A stretch of DNA of 64,000 nt from Lepidurus packardi (GCA_023053545.1 JAKZAN010000002.1:4386375-4450374), one strand, 5' to 3'; positions 11,701 to 25,984 are shown, numbered from the stretch's first letter. The notes: a model not told the origin generated them from the sequence alone. Numbers and translations are program-made.

Positions 11701-14700
11701 TTATAACAATTTGTAGTTATTATTTGAGTGATTGTTCTACAAGCAGAATCAAGCACCAAATCCAAAGACCAAATCGTCATAGATAAAAGTTTGTAAACCA
11801 AAGAGACGTAATAAACTTTACTGCATTGTTTTAGAAAATCATAAACTGTTCTAATGGACCATGGTATGCCCTACAGTCACGCCAAGTATGCTGTCAAATA
11901 AAAAGAAACAAGGAGAAAAATTTATTTATCTATTTCCATTTGTGTCGCAGTAGGTAGTCTGTTTACCTTGTAGGACTTGCTAACCAAGATACTGAATCAT
12001 GGTGAAACACATTGCCTTTGTATAGATAACGAGGCAGATTTTTTCTAGGGTAGTGTCGATAGTATTGTATTGCCCCGTGCATTCCTGAGTCACGATAAAA
12101 ACGTGCTGTAACAGCTTTAGTGGAAGGTCTGAGGAGCTTGGCTTGATAAAATGTTTAGTTTATGTTAATTAATGCGATGTTTTTGCTTGGTAAGCCGTAT
12201 GCTAGATGTCAGTTTAAGCCACTCGTTTTTAAACATTGCCTCTGTATTAATAGCGTGGAAGACTTTTTCAAAGGTTAGTGTCGATAGTATTGTATTGCCC
12301 CGGTCAGTCCTGGGCACAAACGCGCCATGATATGCTTAGTGGAAGATCTGAGAAGTTTGGCCACGATAAGATATTTGGCTTCCGTTAATAATTCCATGTT
12401 TTAGCTTGGTAAAACACGGTAGATCGATGTCATTGGTAGATCGATGTCAGTTGAAGCAACTCTTTTTTTTACCCGTTGCCTTTGCATTAATAGCGCTGCA
12501 GATTTTTTCGGTGATAGCGTCGATAGTATTGTATTGCCCCGAGCATTTCTGGGCACGCTAAAATGTACATCGGCATGCTTTGTGGAAGGTCTGAGGAGCT
12601 TGTTCTTGATCTGGTGTTTTGTTTACGTTAATTAATGGCATGTTTTACACTGGTAAACTGTATGCTAAATGTCAGTTCAAGCAATTCTTCTTTTTGGACA
12701 GTTGTTATCTCTGTTGTTGTACTCAAGTGAATCTTATGACTGTGGCCAACCAACCTTGTAAGTTGACGTTAGCATCGTGTGGTTCTGAAGAAATAAGCAA
12801 GGGAGACAGCTTTAGCAAAGAAAAACAAGCTATTAAGTTTGCGTGTGGGGATGGGCCAGAAAAAGAGATAAGAAGGGCAGGGGAAGGGCTTCGCTTCAGG
12901 GGATTATTGTTTAGGTGTGAGCCTCTTGATGGGGTTTTCTGTAAGGCGAACGAAAAAGTAAAGGGACAATACACACACTCGAGCAAAAAAGTTCATGGAG
13001 CTCAGCTTCTGCAGCTACAAGGTACTACACAAACTAATCTTGCCTCCTTTTTCAACTCGATAAGTGTATTCTAATTCAAAAGAGAGGGAGAACTTGTCTT
13101 AGTTCATAAGGAAGCGCTAATTTACGGTTTCTCGGTTCGAAAGCAATAGCATAACACTTTATTGCTGTTTTCCTGCAACTTTTCCTAAAAGTTGAGCCAC
13201 AAGGAAAGTTTTCTTACAATTTTATTACAACGAAGCCTTATTAGGATGTCATACAGCCATCTATAACCGCGATAATAAAACATCCGCAAACCGTAACAAT
13301 CCGACAAGGGTACCCACACCTTACACGCCCTCCTGGTGTCATTCCCCGAGTCAATCAAGGGTACTTTCTTTTCCTGCGATCCTCTCACGAGCGGAAGAAG
13401 GGGACCGTTCGCTACCCAAACTTCTAAGAGCATTGAATCGCATTATAGGTTTCTCGGCTTCCTTTTTCACTTCTTACAAACTCGCTAACGAAATTCCGGG
13501 GCCGCAGGAACTCTTAAAACTTTCTCGTTGAGAAGCAGAGAGGAGTACTCCAAAAGTCAATAAAAATTAGAAGGTGTATACTTTCGCGGTTGGATTACGA
13601 ATTGTCTGTTTTAGGCTTCGCCGAACTGAGCGGAATCCGTGAATCCGGACGCAAATCACGTCTGGCAACAACTGTCATGGACAGACTCTTACTTTTCGGG
13701 GGTTACGATACCGCAATACAGTACCTTCCCGGTACTCTCTCTCTCACTATATATACTAGCCGAGTAGTCGTTGGGACACGTTCAATCGACCGCGTAGCCT
13801 TTTGTCCTTAGAGGGGCTGGTTTTCGAGCCAGAAAAGCTGAGAAAACATTGTCTGACGGTTCTCGTAAAGCTCGGAAAGTCCTCCAAGCTGCCGGTATTT
13901 CGCTGCTGTAGCAAGTCATGCGGAAGGCTGAAGAAAATTGACCGAACTGTCTTGTTTGTTTTGGCACTGGACGAAAAGTCACTTTCAAACCCTCCTCTCC
14001 CTTCGTCCAACTCCCGGCCCCGTAACCTTCAAGGTATTAAGAATGCTGCGGTATTTGTCCCCTCCTTGGCCCCGCATTTGGGGATGGGGGGTCTTAAAGA
14101 ACTATTGGATTTCTGACAGTATCAGCTCTGTCGCCGACGGCTGAAATACAGAGTGGTGTCACGCATTAAGCACCTTCGTTGCATCACCCAAGGGCTAGAC
14201 CTCGCTTGGGATCGATTTGTCCGTTTCACGGTTCCGCCAGAGGCAATATTACTTTCGTCTTTTTTCCCCCTTTTTTTGTAGGGCGTTCCTAGGTAGCTGC
14301 TGGCCAACCCGTCACCATTTTACCTCACTCTTGCTACCATTCTGACTTCCACCAAAAAAAACATCAAGGAAATAATAAACTAGCCAAAGTTTTGGAAAGA
14401 AAAGGAACCAAATAGGGACCAACGTATCGTCGTGGTGACAGACGACCGCCTGCTTGTACTTGACAGATTTCCTTCCCGCTAGCATTTAAGATGACTGGAC
14501 CGTGGGCTGCCTGGGTGTTCTAACCTTGTGTCAAGTCTTTTCCGTTCTAACTTTTCCTGAAAGCCCCCAATTGAAGTGAAGTAAAGCTAAGTTGAGTAAC
14601 GTTTTCCTTTTGATTTTTCTGTTAAGAAAGAAAGGACGGAAGGAGGGTGAGAAAAATAATAATAAAAAACGGTATTGACAGACATTTGGCAGTGATATTA

Positions 14701-17700
14701 GCTATAAAAGCAGCCTGTCCATTTTTCTTTTCCCGGAAAAACCAGAGAGAGGGGCCTCCACAAACATTGGACGGCGTCGACGTCCTCTTAACTGAAGGCG
14801 AAGACGTCCATCCATCCATTTCGGGTAAGGGAGTGTAAAGTAGAGAAAAATAAGAAAGCTGGTGGGGGCTTTATTGCCTTAGTCAATAACCACCATCAAA
14901 AACTCGTAAGCTTCTGTATTTTTCTACTTGTCAAGTCCTACCAGCTCCCCGGCTTTACTTAACTCTCGCAATAAGCGCGTTTGGTCAAGTAATATTTGTT
15001 TAAGCCAAGAAGATCAAAGTTCCCCTAGCCCCTCTTCCATCTAGAAGGGACGCACATGGGTAAATGTACTACATCCTTACGCTCCTGGAAGTGTGCCTAT
15101 TGTGCTCGAGAGGTGGTATACATCCCGTGTGTTTATGTCTGTGAGTGTGGAGGGTCTAAGTGTGCGGGGAAGTCTCTATTTCTTCCCGAGTCCCAGGCTG
15201 GAAGTGATATTAACCCCTCTGAGGCGGTCGCATCCTGTTGTGTATTCAAGGAAGTGAATTGACAGCTTTGCCCGGAAGGTTCAGGAGATGCAGAAAGACG
15301 GCTAGAAGAAAGAGGGCTTCGTCGTGTTGAGTTTCGGGCACAACGTGAGTGACGAAATCAAAGCTGACTGCTCAAAGCTTGGAGAGAAAGTGGATGCAAA
15401 GTATTGATAAGGGGCAAATGTAGTTAGTTTACACTGGAAACCCAGTCTAGTTATACGTTACGTGGGTACTTTCCTTGTCTCTCGCTCCCTCAGTCCCTGG
15501 AAGACGATGAATTTCCACATGAAACCTTTCCCCATGAACGACGAAAGGAGGCCCGGAAAAACGTTCGAAAACCGGTTCAGGGTTGAAGCGTTGCACGTTG
15601 CGGCAGTGAAAGTATATCGGGGACTGCGCCCTCGGGTGTTCTTGTTCAGTAAAAAGAGTTTTGGACACGGTAGGAATCCTATTTCCTAGACGAAATTGGA
15701 AACAGGAGCCTTGTGCAGTACCACAGGCATCTTTTTAATTAAAACAAGGGTGTTTTAGTAATAAATAGATGGGGGAAAGGTAGACAGAGAGGGAACGAGA
15801 TGCGATTTTTTATTCGTTTTAGATTTTCTAAGTTCTAGAGAAGTGAGTTCCATTTCGCTGTCGAGAGTTTGTAATCTTGTAAGGGTGGCAGAAAAGAGGT
15901 GCCTACACACTCGGGTAGGGTCACGCATGTATTTTCCGGCTTGGAATACGTTTTTAATGTCGGAAGAATGTGCATGAGCTCCCCCTTTGGCCTTCCCATG
16001 GGGGAACTCCATGAGTGAAAACGAATAGAAATATTACATCGTCATGGACTGGCTCTTGGACGAGTTTTCAAAGGTTGTCAGGTCCAGTTCCAGTGTATTT
16101 TTTCTTTCCTTTTTTACTCTAGAGTACTCGAGTCTCTCGAAGGCTTCACTGTGCAAGCATGTCATGCCCCATGCCAAGGTCAAATTGACATGTCATTCCT
16201 CACTCGTTTGTCTAACCTTGAGCCGTTGCTGTAATGAGTGAAGAACTCTACGCAGTTGAGATACTTCAGTCACCCGTCTCTGTCCCGATATGGGCACATT
16301 TTAGTATCCCTGAAAATCCATTTCCCAACATTTCCCTCACTCTGGGAAGCGTTAATGAAGACGACTGGGGATGGCTGACGTGACACATACATCCATATAT
16401 AATACGTAAAGAAGTACGTTGGTACCCGTAAACTACTATGCTAGTGTTCGTTGGAGGGTTGGGGTGGACTTGTTCAGAAGGTGTGGGATAGGTTATTGTT
16501 ACGATAAGGCAAGTTAAAGCGGAATGCTTTATTACCCAGAGTATTGAGACTTGGGTATTTGCATCAAGTTTGCAAACGCCTTCTACCCCGTAATTAACAC
16601 GGGGAGAGAGGGAGGGAGAGAGGGAATTAGGCACTCGGCAGTAATTGCACTGCCACTGTTATATTCTTTCTTGCGCACTACGGAGGATAATGAAGACAAG
16701 TCGGTAGTGCAGGTGCTTCTATTGTCTCTTAAAACATAATGGGGCTGATGTAAGAGCGGGGTTAATTTCTTAATGGTATTGGTGTTATGTTCATTGCAGT
16801 TGCGCTTGCGCGGGAAGTAATTAGCAAGCAGCTTAGAGGAAATCAACCAGACGAGAGGGGGGTGTAGGAGCTGTCATTGAAAGATATTTTTTGTTCAAAT
16901 TTTGCTCCTTCCTGCTAGCGGAAACCTGTTATTTCCGGTAGTTTGCCTCCATGCAAAGTGCTTACTTTTCCTCTACGGCTTTGGAGGAATGCCATCCATT
17001 TCTGCCGTTGCCGCTGGAAACGGCGTCCATTACTGTCCATAAATTTAGTCGTTTAGAATTTTGCAGAAGCGCGAATTTCGAAGTCTAATCAATACCTGTA
17101 GGATCAGATAAAACTTGGCTCTCTAGTTCCCGTTTTTTTCCCGCTTTTGAGTCAGACAACGTATTCGAGTTTTCAAGCCGTTTTCTACCTCACGTCAATT
17201 CATTATTAAAATGGCTGGAAATCTCTAGATCACTCCCATAAAATCCTTATAAGTTTATCTTTCCTTAGTGTAGCACAACTTATGCAACCAAAAAGACTAA
17301 AATAAAGTACTACTACGCTGGAAGAAATTTTACTGATGCCTGATACCTAGTAATTTCGTCAAATTGCAGTGAAAATTGTATTTAGGATCTCAAACTTAAT
17401 TCCAAGGAAATTAACCTTTGCAATTGGAAAAACTATGCAAGACTTTTTATAGTGTATTTGTTTTATTTATTTTTTAATTTATTATTATGTTATTTCTTTT
17501 ATTATTTACATTTCGGTACTACCGAGATTTATCACATCAGAAAGAATCACTCCAAACAAGACGTTGTAAAAAAGTGCCACCGTTTTTAACACGAAAGTTT
17601 TGTCATTCTTTTCGCTACTTGAAGCGCTGGCTAATTTTCGTCTTTTATTGAAATCAGATTTTTTCTCTGATACTTTTTGCGAACCCTAGAACATTCCAGT

Positions 17701-20700
17701 TAACCAACAATAAAGGCTTTCGGAATCACAACAGTGAGTCTTTGTGCTTCTTCTGAATAAAAACGCAATGTAGCTACGACAACGTGGTTTTCGCGAAGGG
17801 TTTTGAACGAAAATTGTTAGGTATAAAATGTTTTTGTACAAAAAAGACTGGAAACGGCTAAATTACACGCCAAGAGACTATTTGTCGATTTTTTTTAAAT
17901 ATCTTTTTTTTAGAATTTGCTACGTCAGGCATTTCTTATCTGTACCCAAAAACCCAAGTATATCCCAGTAGACCCATTTATAATTCTGTACCTTTAAAAG
18001 GGGAAAAAATCCTTGACAAAAAACTGTATGCATGTTTGGGTGGAAAGGCAGACACAAAACACGTGAGAGCTTTTGGCTTATAGCTTTTTCAAGTTGGGTA
18101 GTCGTCTTAATGGCGTATTCATAAAGCTTCTTGGTATGTTGCAGCTCAGTGCTAGCTTCTTCCCTGAGCAGAGTTCTTTCTTTTTTCCTTAGGTTCTCGG
18201 GACGAAACTTGAGTAGAAATAAGTATTCAAAGACGACAAAGACTTATGATGAAAGATTCAAGGTTTCAAGACTGTTAGTAAGAACTCGAAAGACAACTAT
18301 GAAACCTCCTTTGAAACACTTTGAAGTCCACTTAACGAGCAACAATTCATCTCCCGTGTTCCTGTTCTCTTCTGTCTCTTTCTTACTTTTGTCTCCACCT
18401 AAAAACCTTACGTTCTCTTCTTTCGCAAAAATCTTTCAGCTATTGCGTTTTGCTGTCAAAGCAAAGCTTCTTTTACTTCACTAGGAAACCCAGTTTTCCG
18501 AGCAGTAAAATGAACAAAAAGTATCAAAGACTTAGTTCTGTTTCCTTTGATTCCACTGAACGATTTGTTCAACAACAAACAAGTTACACATGGCTTTCAT
18601 CTGATCCAAGAACAAGCTATCGCTTAAATGGCCTACTGAACCAGATCTCTTCTCCCTCTCTCCGTCTCTTCTTACCTCTATAGATTCAAGAAACTGGCAA
18701 CGTCAGGAAATCCAACTCCCTCACCCCTCCTCTTCATTTCGAATATCTATTTGCTCCTTTCAAAGTTGCGCCAAGCTATGTATGTATACTCGTGTTAGTT
18801 CAAACACGGGTTAACCCAGAAAACCAACAGATCAGCCACCAACAATCAGGGCGCCAACAATCAAGGATCCCCCCTTTTCCACGTCTTCCATTTAGATATC
18901 TAACGAAGCGAGAAATGTTGTTCTATCAAACTTAAACTACTTGAAACTGACGCTGTCAAACAAGGAGCTGAAGATCATCATGCTTTCATTCCCCTTCCAA
19001 GCTTCCGCAACAGTTTTCCTGCTCAACAATTATCCGTTAGTGTAGTTAGCTTGTGGTAGTCAATTACAAGTACTCATTTCTAGCAGAATCATTGAGTCTG
19101 AATGGTTTGGTGAGCTGAAGAGTGAGCAGAGTGAGGGAATGGCCAGTAAGCAATCTTCATAAAAGTACGAGTTAAAGATTCTCCACGTGCTCTAACTTTG
19201 TGGCGTTAGTATTGTATGGTGTGGTAGTAGGAGTGCTTTTATCTGCCCCAACGCCTCTTGGTTAAGATGTCATAACTTGTAGGCGTTAACGGGTTTGTCG
19301 TAAGCTTTTCGCCCCGGAGCATATCACAATTCTCTCGGCTGCTCTGCGCTTCGGGTTGCTTCTAATAAACTCTCTGCAACCGCTCTGCACACACAAAAGG
19401 CTATGGATCTGTGGCGCCAAATGAGTTGGCTGCATGCCCATTTTCTTTAAGTGACTTTTGGCCCCCCTTGTCATCAACCTGCCACATGACGCTCTAAATA
19501 TATATATAAAAGTAAACTTTTGGGCCCAAACCGTTTCACCCAACCGTAGGAGGAGCATCCAACCCATAAAAAGGTTCTTTAGGCCCCTTGAAGCTCTATA
19601 AATCACGGCTCTTTTTCCCCGCGTCCTGCTCAATTATTCGCGAAACCATGTTATTTCCCGTGGCCCTCTGGTGAAGATTTGGGAAAGGAAAAGAACTTTT
19701 GGTGGATAGCCACGGAATTAGGTTAGCAGAGCCAATTACGGTGGAAAGAAGGAGGACATTCAATTTTACGCTCCTAAGACAGCTGACGTGGGTGGAAGTT
19801 ACGGGGGGGGGGGAGGGTTGGCTCATGGGTTGTATATCGTAACGGAGCGAAACAGAAAAAGACATACGGATAGTTGGTAGTTGAGCCAACAATTCCTTAA
19901 ACGTCCCCTTGGGAATTTGAGATGCCGCTGGTCGTCACAGTTTTCCGACCCTCATCTGCTTGTACTTGTACCCTTAGGGCCTAAAGCGTTTGAAGGCTAA
20001 AATACAAACACGAACTCGACGTCTGTCTCTTTCTCTCGCTCGAGAGAGAGGCCTATTTTGAACCACCCTCTCCGATCTGTCTTGGATGATGATCCTTAGT
20101 GCAGACCAAAAGCCTAAAAGCGACGACTATGACTGAAGTACGGTACGTCAGAATGGATAATTTTGGCAGGGGGTGTGTGCAGCGTGTGTGTAGCTCTGGT
20201 TCATGTCTTAAAACGCTAACGAGGCAAATGAAGAGACACAGACACAATCAGATAAAGACTGCCAAAGTGTATAGTTGGCTTTAAACAAAAGAATACCGGC
20301 TTTTTTTTTTTTTGCTTTCCGATCGTATCGGAAACTTAGTTCGCTTAACGACGCGCAGTTGTGCAATAGCGATCTCTACTACAACCTTCCTTTACTACAG
20401 CTAACATAACAACACATAAACAATATGGATTTAACGATTCTGAGAACCATGCAAATAAGACAACATAGTCGATACCTTGCAGGAGCAACGTAATAATTTA
20501 CCGTCAGTCTACATTTTCAATTTTTTACATTTCTTAACTATACGATTTTAGAAGCTTATTAGCTTGTAAATTCGAAAGTTTCAATAGCAAATTGCGTGTA
20601 AGTGCAAGTACGAAGAACATGTATAAAAATAAGTACTTGCATTTTTAAATAATATTATTGATTTAATATTGCTTTTGTTGCTTTAATATTGCTATTTTTA

Positions 20701-22160
20701 TGCTGTTATTGATGCCTTTATTATTATTATTTTTATTGCTATTGAATTCGTTAATTTTAACTTAATTACACAACACAAAAATTAAAAGTACTTTTTCTGG
20801 CGATAAACAATTGTAACATTGTGACGCCAATATTATGAAATATTACTGTTAAGCACAGTTTTAGGGGATTTCTGGTGGATAGGAAAGTAAGTTGTTTTCA
20901 CGTATATACATTTTGACCAAAGAGTCCAATAAATCACGGCTATCAGGGTGTGGAAATACCGATCCGTATAGCTATTGGACAGGCAAGGAGGAGTTTGTGT
21001 CCTCTGAACATTTGGCTCGGAAATGGGGGCATAATGAGAGAATTTGAGCCTGTCTTGGAGAGCGCCGAAAGCGTAGTAAAAAAAACTAGTGGGTTGTGTA
21101 CGCTAGGTTGGGTTTTCTGGGCAATGGGAAGGCTTGTGGAGTTTTGAGAATCCCTTAATTAGGATGATGAATGTCAGCAGCCGGTGGCATTGGGACCCTT
21201 TGTGACATTCTTGTCGACTTCGTTCGGACTGTCTGAAAGAAGACGCTTCGAGTGGAGAAGCATTTCTGAGGTTCTCATTTTTTTTCGTCTTTTTTTATTT
21301 TATTACTTTCTACCCCTTTCTTCTCAGGTCGCACAAAACCCTTAACGGTCCAGAGGGCAAGAACGTTTGTCAAACTATGAGAAGGCGTAAGGAACCAGTT
21401 ATTTCTGTAGCGTAGGGCAATCCATTCTCTAAGTAGCGCTCGGGTTCAAGTCGATGATTTAGAACCCGCAGAGGTTCAGCGACATTGAACTTGAACGCAT
21501 CATAACTGAATGAGTTGAAGGACCAAAAAAAAAAGAAGAGAAAAATGGACATATGTTAGGGATGAGCGATGAAAATGGCTCGTGATGACTTCCCAATTCT
21601 AGACTACTCCTCTTGGAGGCGGAGTTTCACCTGGTTTGGCGAGACAACGATCGCACAACACAATTCCGGGGGCTCAGCACATAAAGTTCGGGATTAACAT
21701 CGTCTCTTTCTGTAGAATCTGGTTCGTGACATTTCAAATGCCAGTATCTCGGGTTCCGGGACGCGGAAGACAACAGGACTTATTGAGCCCATCCTTGAAA
21801 GGCTGAGTCCGTGTAACGTGGATCTAATATTACTGAATTAATAAGACAAGCAAAGGAAATGTCAAGCCTGTTGACTTATTCTTTGAGTATATAAAATGCA
21901 AGCGAAGGGGCTTGTGTCGCAAAAAGTCTGGCATTTCCTTAAATTAAGCTTTGCTCCGAAATCTTTTCATGTCTATTTCTTTGTTGTTTCATAGTTAAGT
22001 TTTTCTATGACACCTTTGGAGGCCCTCGCATTATATTATTCTCACCTGGTCGGTCCACATCAATGACCTGGGCTCGGACTGTTGATCGCAGTAATAGCAC
22101 AGAGAAGAGGACAGTAATGAAGGTACAGAAAGTCGATATCCAGTAACAAATACGGGCCAT
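2785..22160 (-). CDS. side: Sidestep-family transmembrane immunoglobulin receptor, 15 exons, 1046 aa
   Basis: Cell-surface Ig receptor of the Sidestep family, known from Drosophila for guidance of motor axons and for pairing with Beaten path proteins. Exons (5' to 3' on minus): 22160-22046, 11501-10991, 9246-8948, 8878-8768, 8669-8466, 8358-8180, 7907-7763, 6833-6703, 5988-5829, 5767-5585, 5544-5353, 5278-4982, 4872-4552, 3566-3433, 2943-2785. Every junction keeps frame; total 3141 nt. Order: signal peptide (about 1-30), Ig1 (40-307), Ig2 (309-413), Ig3 (414-521), Ig4 (522-618), Ig5 (619-743), fibronectin III (744-842), TM (about 855-878), cytoplasmic tail. Family signatures: IYSFDVRGRR, FYRCRVDYRDSPTRNF, LLRPLQVEVL, CRAENP, YPPLVRLAMG, NPDDIKEGDDMYFEC, CQTENQRPTGVARHE, GLVACWASN, PCVFQIVPAGKPG, EPDIL in the tail, QFYTLRP near the end. 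Intron 8767-8670 is GC-AG; intron 5584-5545 is only 40 nt. Ig1 has a long insertion. Family is certain; which Sidestep paralogue is not. Confidence 0.92.
11502..22045 (-). other. Intron 1 of the Sidestep-like gene (10.5 kb)
   Basis: Lies between the signal-peptide exon and the first Ig exon. I found no conserved coding sequence on either strand; the open frames in it (for example at 12619-13074 and 13802-14116) have no recognisable domain. It contains the 230-bp tandem repeat at about 12010-12690, AT-rich stretches around 17440-17520 and 20520-20770, a short GA-rich stretch near 16603-16625 and an 11-G run at 19803. First introns of this length often hold enhancers in arthropod neuronal receptors, but nothing here identifies one. 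Confidence 0.7.
12010..12690. repeat. Tandem repeat, about 3 diverged units of 225-240 bp
   Basis: The string GTCGATAGTATTGTATTGCC occurs at about 12055, 12280 and 12520, followed each time by related sequence: a GCATTCCTGGGCAC-like stretch, GTGGAAG.TCTGAG.AG.TTGG, a TTAATTAAT-rich part, a TTGGTAA-like motif and ATGTCAGTT.AAGC. Spacing is 225 then 240 bp, so the units have drifted by substitutions and small indels. No protein is encoded. It may be an old local duplication or part of a dispersed satellite. Confidence 0.8.
22046..22160 (-). other. side: First coding exon (signal peptide) of the Sidestep-like gene
   Basis: ATG at 22160 opens 38 codons: MARICYWISTFC, then a hydrophobic core (FITVLFSVLLL), then RSTVRAQ, a good signal-peptide cleavage region. 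The exon ends with one base of a split codon followed by GTGAGA. The next Ig exon begins with TG after an AG acceptor, giving GTG (Val) and an in-frame join into PVTEVHVLVGDKVELPCDV. Assigning this exon to the gene 10.5 kb away is my inference from strand, phase and content; no other exon nearby could use it. Confidence 0.75.
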
Positions 22161-25100
22161 GACGATCGTCGAATCACATTAAACATTGCTGATCGCTGTC
22201 CTACTCCAGCAATTCCGGCAGATTTCCCATGGACCTAGAATTGCCATACCCGACCCTTCCCTGTGAATCCCATGATTCATTCACGGGCTCTGTGCGAGGA
22301 TTCAGTTACTTTCGCATTCACTCACTTGGCCACATCGACAGAAACTTGAACAAACAATCAGGATGCGATAGAATCGTCCCAAAATCACGATCTAAAGGCT
22401 AAAACTTGTTTATTTGTTGTTCTCGGACCTTCTGCTCCCCTACAGAACACTAGATTCACTTATCAAAAAAGCAATGTCGAGGTTAATTCGGAAAACTGCC
22501 CGATCGGGGTACAATTCAAGAATCCTCCTTTTTTAGGAAAAAATCACAGAGGATAACACACAAAAAAAACTTTTATCCCTTGATACGAATCGGACCTTAT
22601 TCCCCTTGTTCAGAGGCTCAGAGGGATTAAACAATGCTCGTTTGCACGTCACTTTAGCAGTCTGCACCGACCTCCTGAATTCAATTGCCACTAGAATCAC
22701 CCAGACAACGGCCACTTAACGCCTCGGCAAATCATGTGCAGGTCTACGATACCAGAATCCCCTGAACTGCAAATTCGAACATTTAATTTTTAGGTCTTAA
22801 TAATTTTTCTTCCCCACATTATTTCTTCTTCACCGGGAATAGTTTGATTGTTCTCAATTCTATATTGAACCCGGTAGATCTCGTTGATTCCAAGGGCAAT
22901 TCGCGGCACTAAATAGCCAGTTGGATGCATCTGTCTTTCGGGAAAGCGCGAGATCGACTGAAGTGGAAAGGGTAGAAATGCCCTGAAGCGTCGAAAAGCT
23001 TCAGCTGGGAGCAGCGCAGCGTTACTAGCGCGTATAGACATAACGTTTCGGGGGCTAGCAAGACCTATGAAGGGAAAGGGGGCGATCTATGGACCCTTTT
23101 ACACACCGATAGCGGTGTAAGAGTGGGGGGAGAAGCTTCTTTTCGGCGCGTGCATCGTACCGCAGCACAGAACCAGCTTAAATGACACTTGCCGAGTACG
23201 AGGAACGGTATCGGATACCTTTGCTTTGGCTATCAACATCTTTGGGACCCTCCCAAGACTCTAATCCCGTGCCCTAGGGGACGACATGTAGGGTTATTTT
23301 TATTTTTGTTTAATTTAGACCGAGGCGTGAAGGATATTTATGATATTCTCATAGCTTATAACTTGCACCTGCGGTCGAGAATTATTAAATGGGACAGAAG
23401 CTTTTGTGGGAGTGGTAATATCTCAATGCCTGGCTGGTTTCATGATATATTTTTTTTTCTTTTTTTAGGGGTCAAAACAAGCGTCAAACAAGCCAGAGGG
23501 TCCATGTCTGTTGGTATATCTGTTTTTCGTGTGTGTATTTGCGTGCGTGTGTGTTGTTGTGCTGAGCGTAAACATGCTTGTTACCGCTATAGAACGCACA
23601 GTGGCAGGACGAATCTGGCAAGTCAGCAGAGCAGACACTTCTATGCAATACTTGGGGAAAGGCTCGGGGGTGCTGTATATAGGCATAGCGGGATTTGAGG
23701 GGGAAAATGTAAATTTACTTACTGCCTGGGTAGTTAAAAAAGGAAGTTGGGAGTCTTCTTCAGTTTGCTTTTTATGACCGACTAACCCTTGAAAAGAGAG
23801 CGCTTTGAAACGGAATTTGTTTAGCTTCAACAGACTTACTGGGTAGGTATTCTCGTAAAGTCAAGGCTTAATTGACTCGTAATGGAAATAGTACAAATTT
23901 GGGATGAAACATAGCCAGTAAATGTGTATGCGACGATTAGCTCAGGTTGGATCCCGTTTTTTTGTTTCTTAGTTCGTTCTTTCCTAGGACACTCCGTTAT
24001 GAAGGTAATCACAAAAGAAGGATTCGCATCCAAAGGGAACACTCTAGGCTCCGCCCATAGCCTGGGGCTTGCACAGGCGTAAACACCTGACGATTAGGTG
24101 TCGACTTTTCTTTTTCTCTCTTTTAGCTTTTTCGGTACTAAAGAACCAAAACTTTTCTTTACAATTTTCTTTAACATATTCATGAACAATCTCTTGGGCA
24201 TAACGCGTGGGTTTCTTCTTATCGATTAGGTTTAAGTATTTAAGCGCTGTTCCATGGAAAAACAGAGCTCTTTATTGAAATGTAAACGTAACGTATAAGC
24301 ACAGTATATCACAAAGGGTTCAAATCGCAATCGAACACAGGTTTCTCATGGAAATAGCAGTAAACTAGGATGCACAATGCATCACGTAAGCACGCAATTC
24401 GAGTTGCGTGCATAGGGCGGGGGTTCCGTTGTACGGAATTACTTCATTTGGCGTTCCCAGAGCTTTCGCTGTGATAAAAGGGTCTATCTGCTTGCGTTTT
24501 CCCGAGGTAGGAAATGTTAACTATTACCGCGCGTACTGTACCTCCGGGAGGAAAGACGACAAAAGGTGCACGGAACCAGAAAAGAGACAATACCATAAAA
24601 ACGTAATCTCCGATCGTTCAAGGTCCAAGACTCCGCGCGCCTTAAAGAGTGTCCGGTTGGACTGATGGTGTTGACGGAGATCAAAACGGAGAGGAATCAT
24701 GGGAAGAAAAAAATCGGAAACGAAAGTCGATCATTTGATTCAAATCAGAGCTCATAAAAATCCAATATAAGAGACTGGGCCTCAATTGTCAAGAGGTCTG
24801 CACAAGATTGGTTGTCCTTTTCTGGGAACTAAGAATTAAAGATTCTTGTTCTCCCTCTATACCCCGGCATTTGTCAGGCTTCCTCGAAGTAAATTAACTG
24901 ACTTTTGTATACGTGCGTCCCAAGCTAAGCGGATTTTGGCTATCGGTCTTAACCGAAAACCACGCCGCGTTCCTAGTTCATCATTGTAACCGAGGTCCCC
25001 CATCTTATGCGTATACATTTTCATTGTTGGCCCGACATAAAGGGAGAGCATACGCACATATGGGATGGCTCCCAAATCCGTCTTTTAGATTCTCAGAAAA

Positions 25101-25984
25101 TCCCCATTGCTGTAATCATTTGAACGATCGGACAAACTGTGGGGTACTCAACCCTTTGTGCGTCACCAACCGTGGTATTCTACTGTCCACGGAAACAGGT
25201 GTCGATGTAATCCTCGGTAATTAACCGCAGCTTTGAAGAACTTGGGAAAGATAGCTTTGGAAGGAACACTTTATGTCGAGTTTGCTAAAGAATCTCTAAC
25301 CAGTTCGTGCTGGTACTTGGATTGAGCTTTCCTTAACGGGCCTCCCGACCCCTTCAAACTTTTTTTTTCTCTCTTTCTCCCCTTCAAATAGGATTCCTCC
25401 CTTCCTTGCGTGCAACTATCAACTTATTTTAAACTTCCTGGGGACCCTTAAAAAAGTTTTACCCTTTTCTTTTCCTTCACGGTACCAACTTTGCATGTTG
25501 AAAAGAGCGAGGTTAGGGTGGCCATTTGTACCCCTTGTTTGGAGTTTGCTTGTGATGACTGGGCAACTTTGCAGTAATTGGGGTGTACAGGGGGATGCTA
25601 AAACTAACAACAAACATGGCTTCGCTAGTCGTCTTAGCTTTTTCAAAAGTTACGACACCTTCCCAAGTTAGCATTGACAGTTACCGCGCGAGTGTTAAGC
25701 CGGTAGCGGCAGCAGGGGACACCCTTGTTGATTCTTCTTTGTAGAGTAACCACCCCAGTAAAGAGGTGACGTGTGTATTCCAGCTAGTACTTTCGCTAAA
25801 AACGAAAAGCGGGTAGCACTTACTGTGCTTATGACAGCTTCTGTCACTTCGACGGCGTGTTTTACCCGAAGTTCTCACCTCGACGCCTATCTATGGAGCT
25901 GGGAAATTTGGAACAAGTTTTCGTTTTCTTTTCAGGACGCCAATGGCGCCATCGCGCGGGGAAGCACGAATCTACAAAAACATC

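Noticed and set aside
12619..13074. 151-codon plus-strand frame
   Set aside because: Begins inside the tandem repeat and has no protein features.
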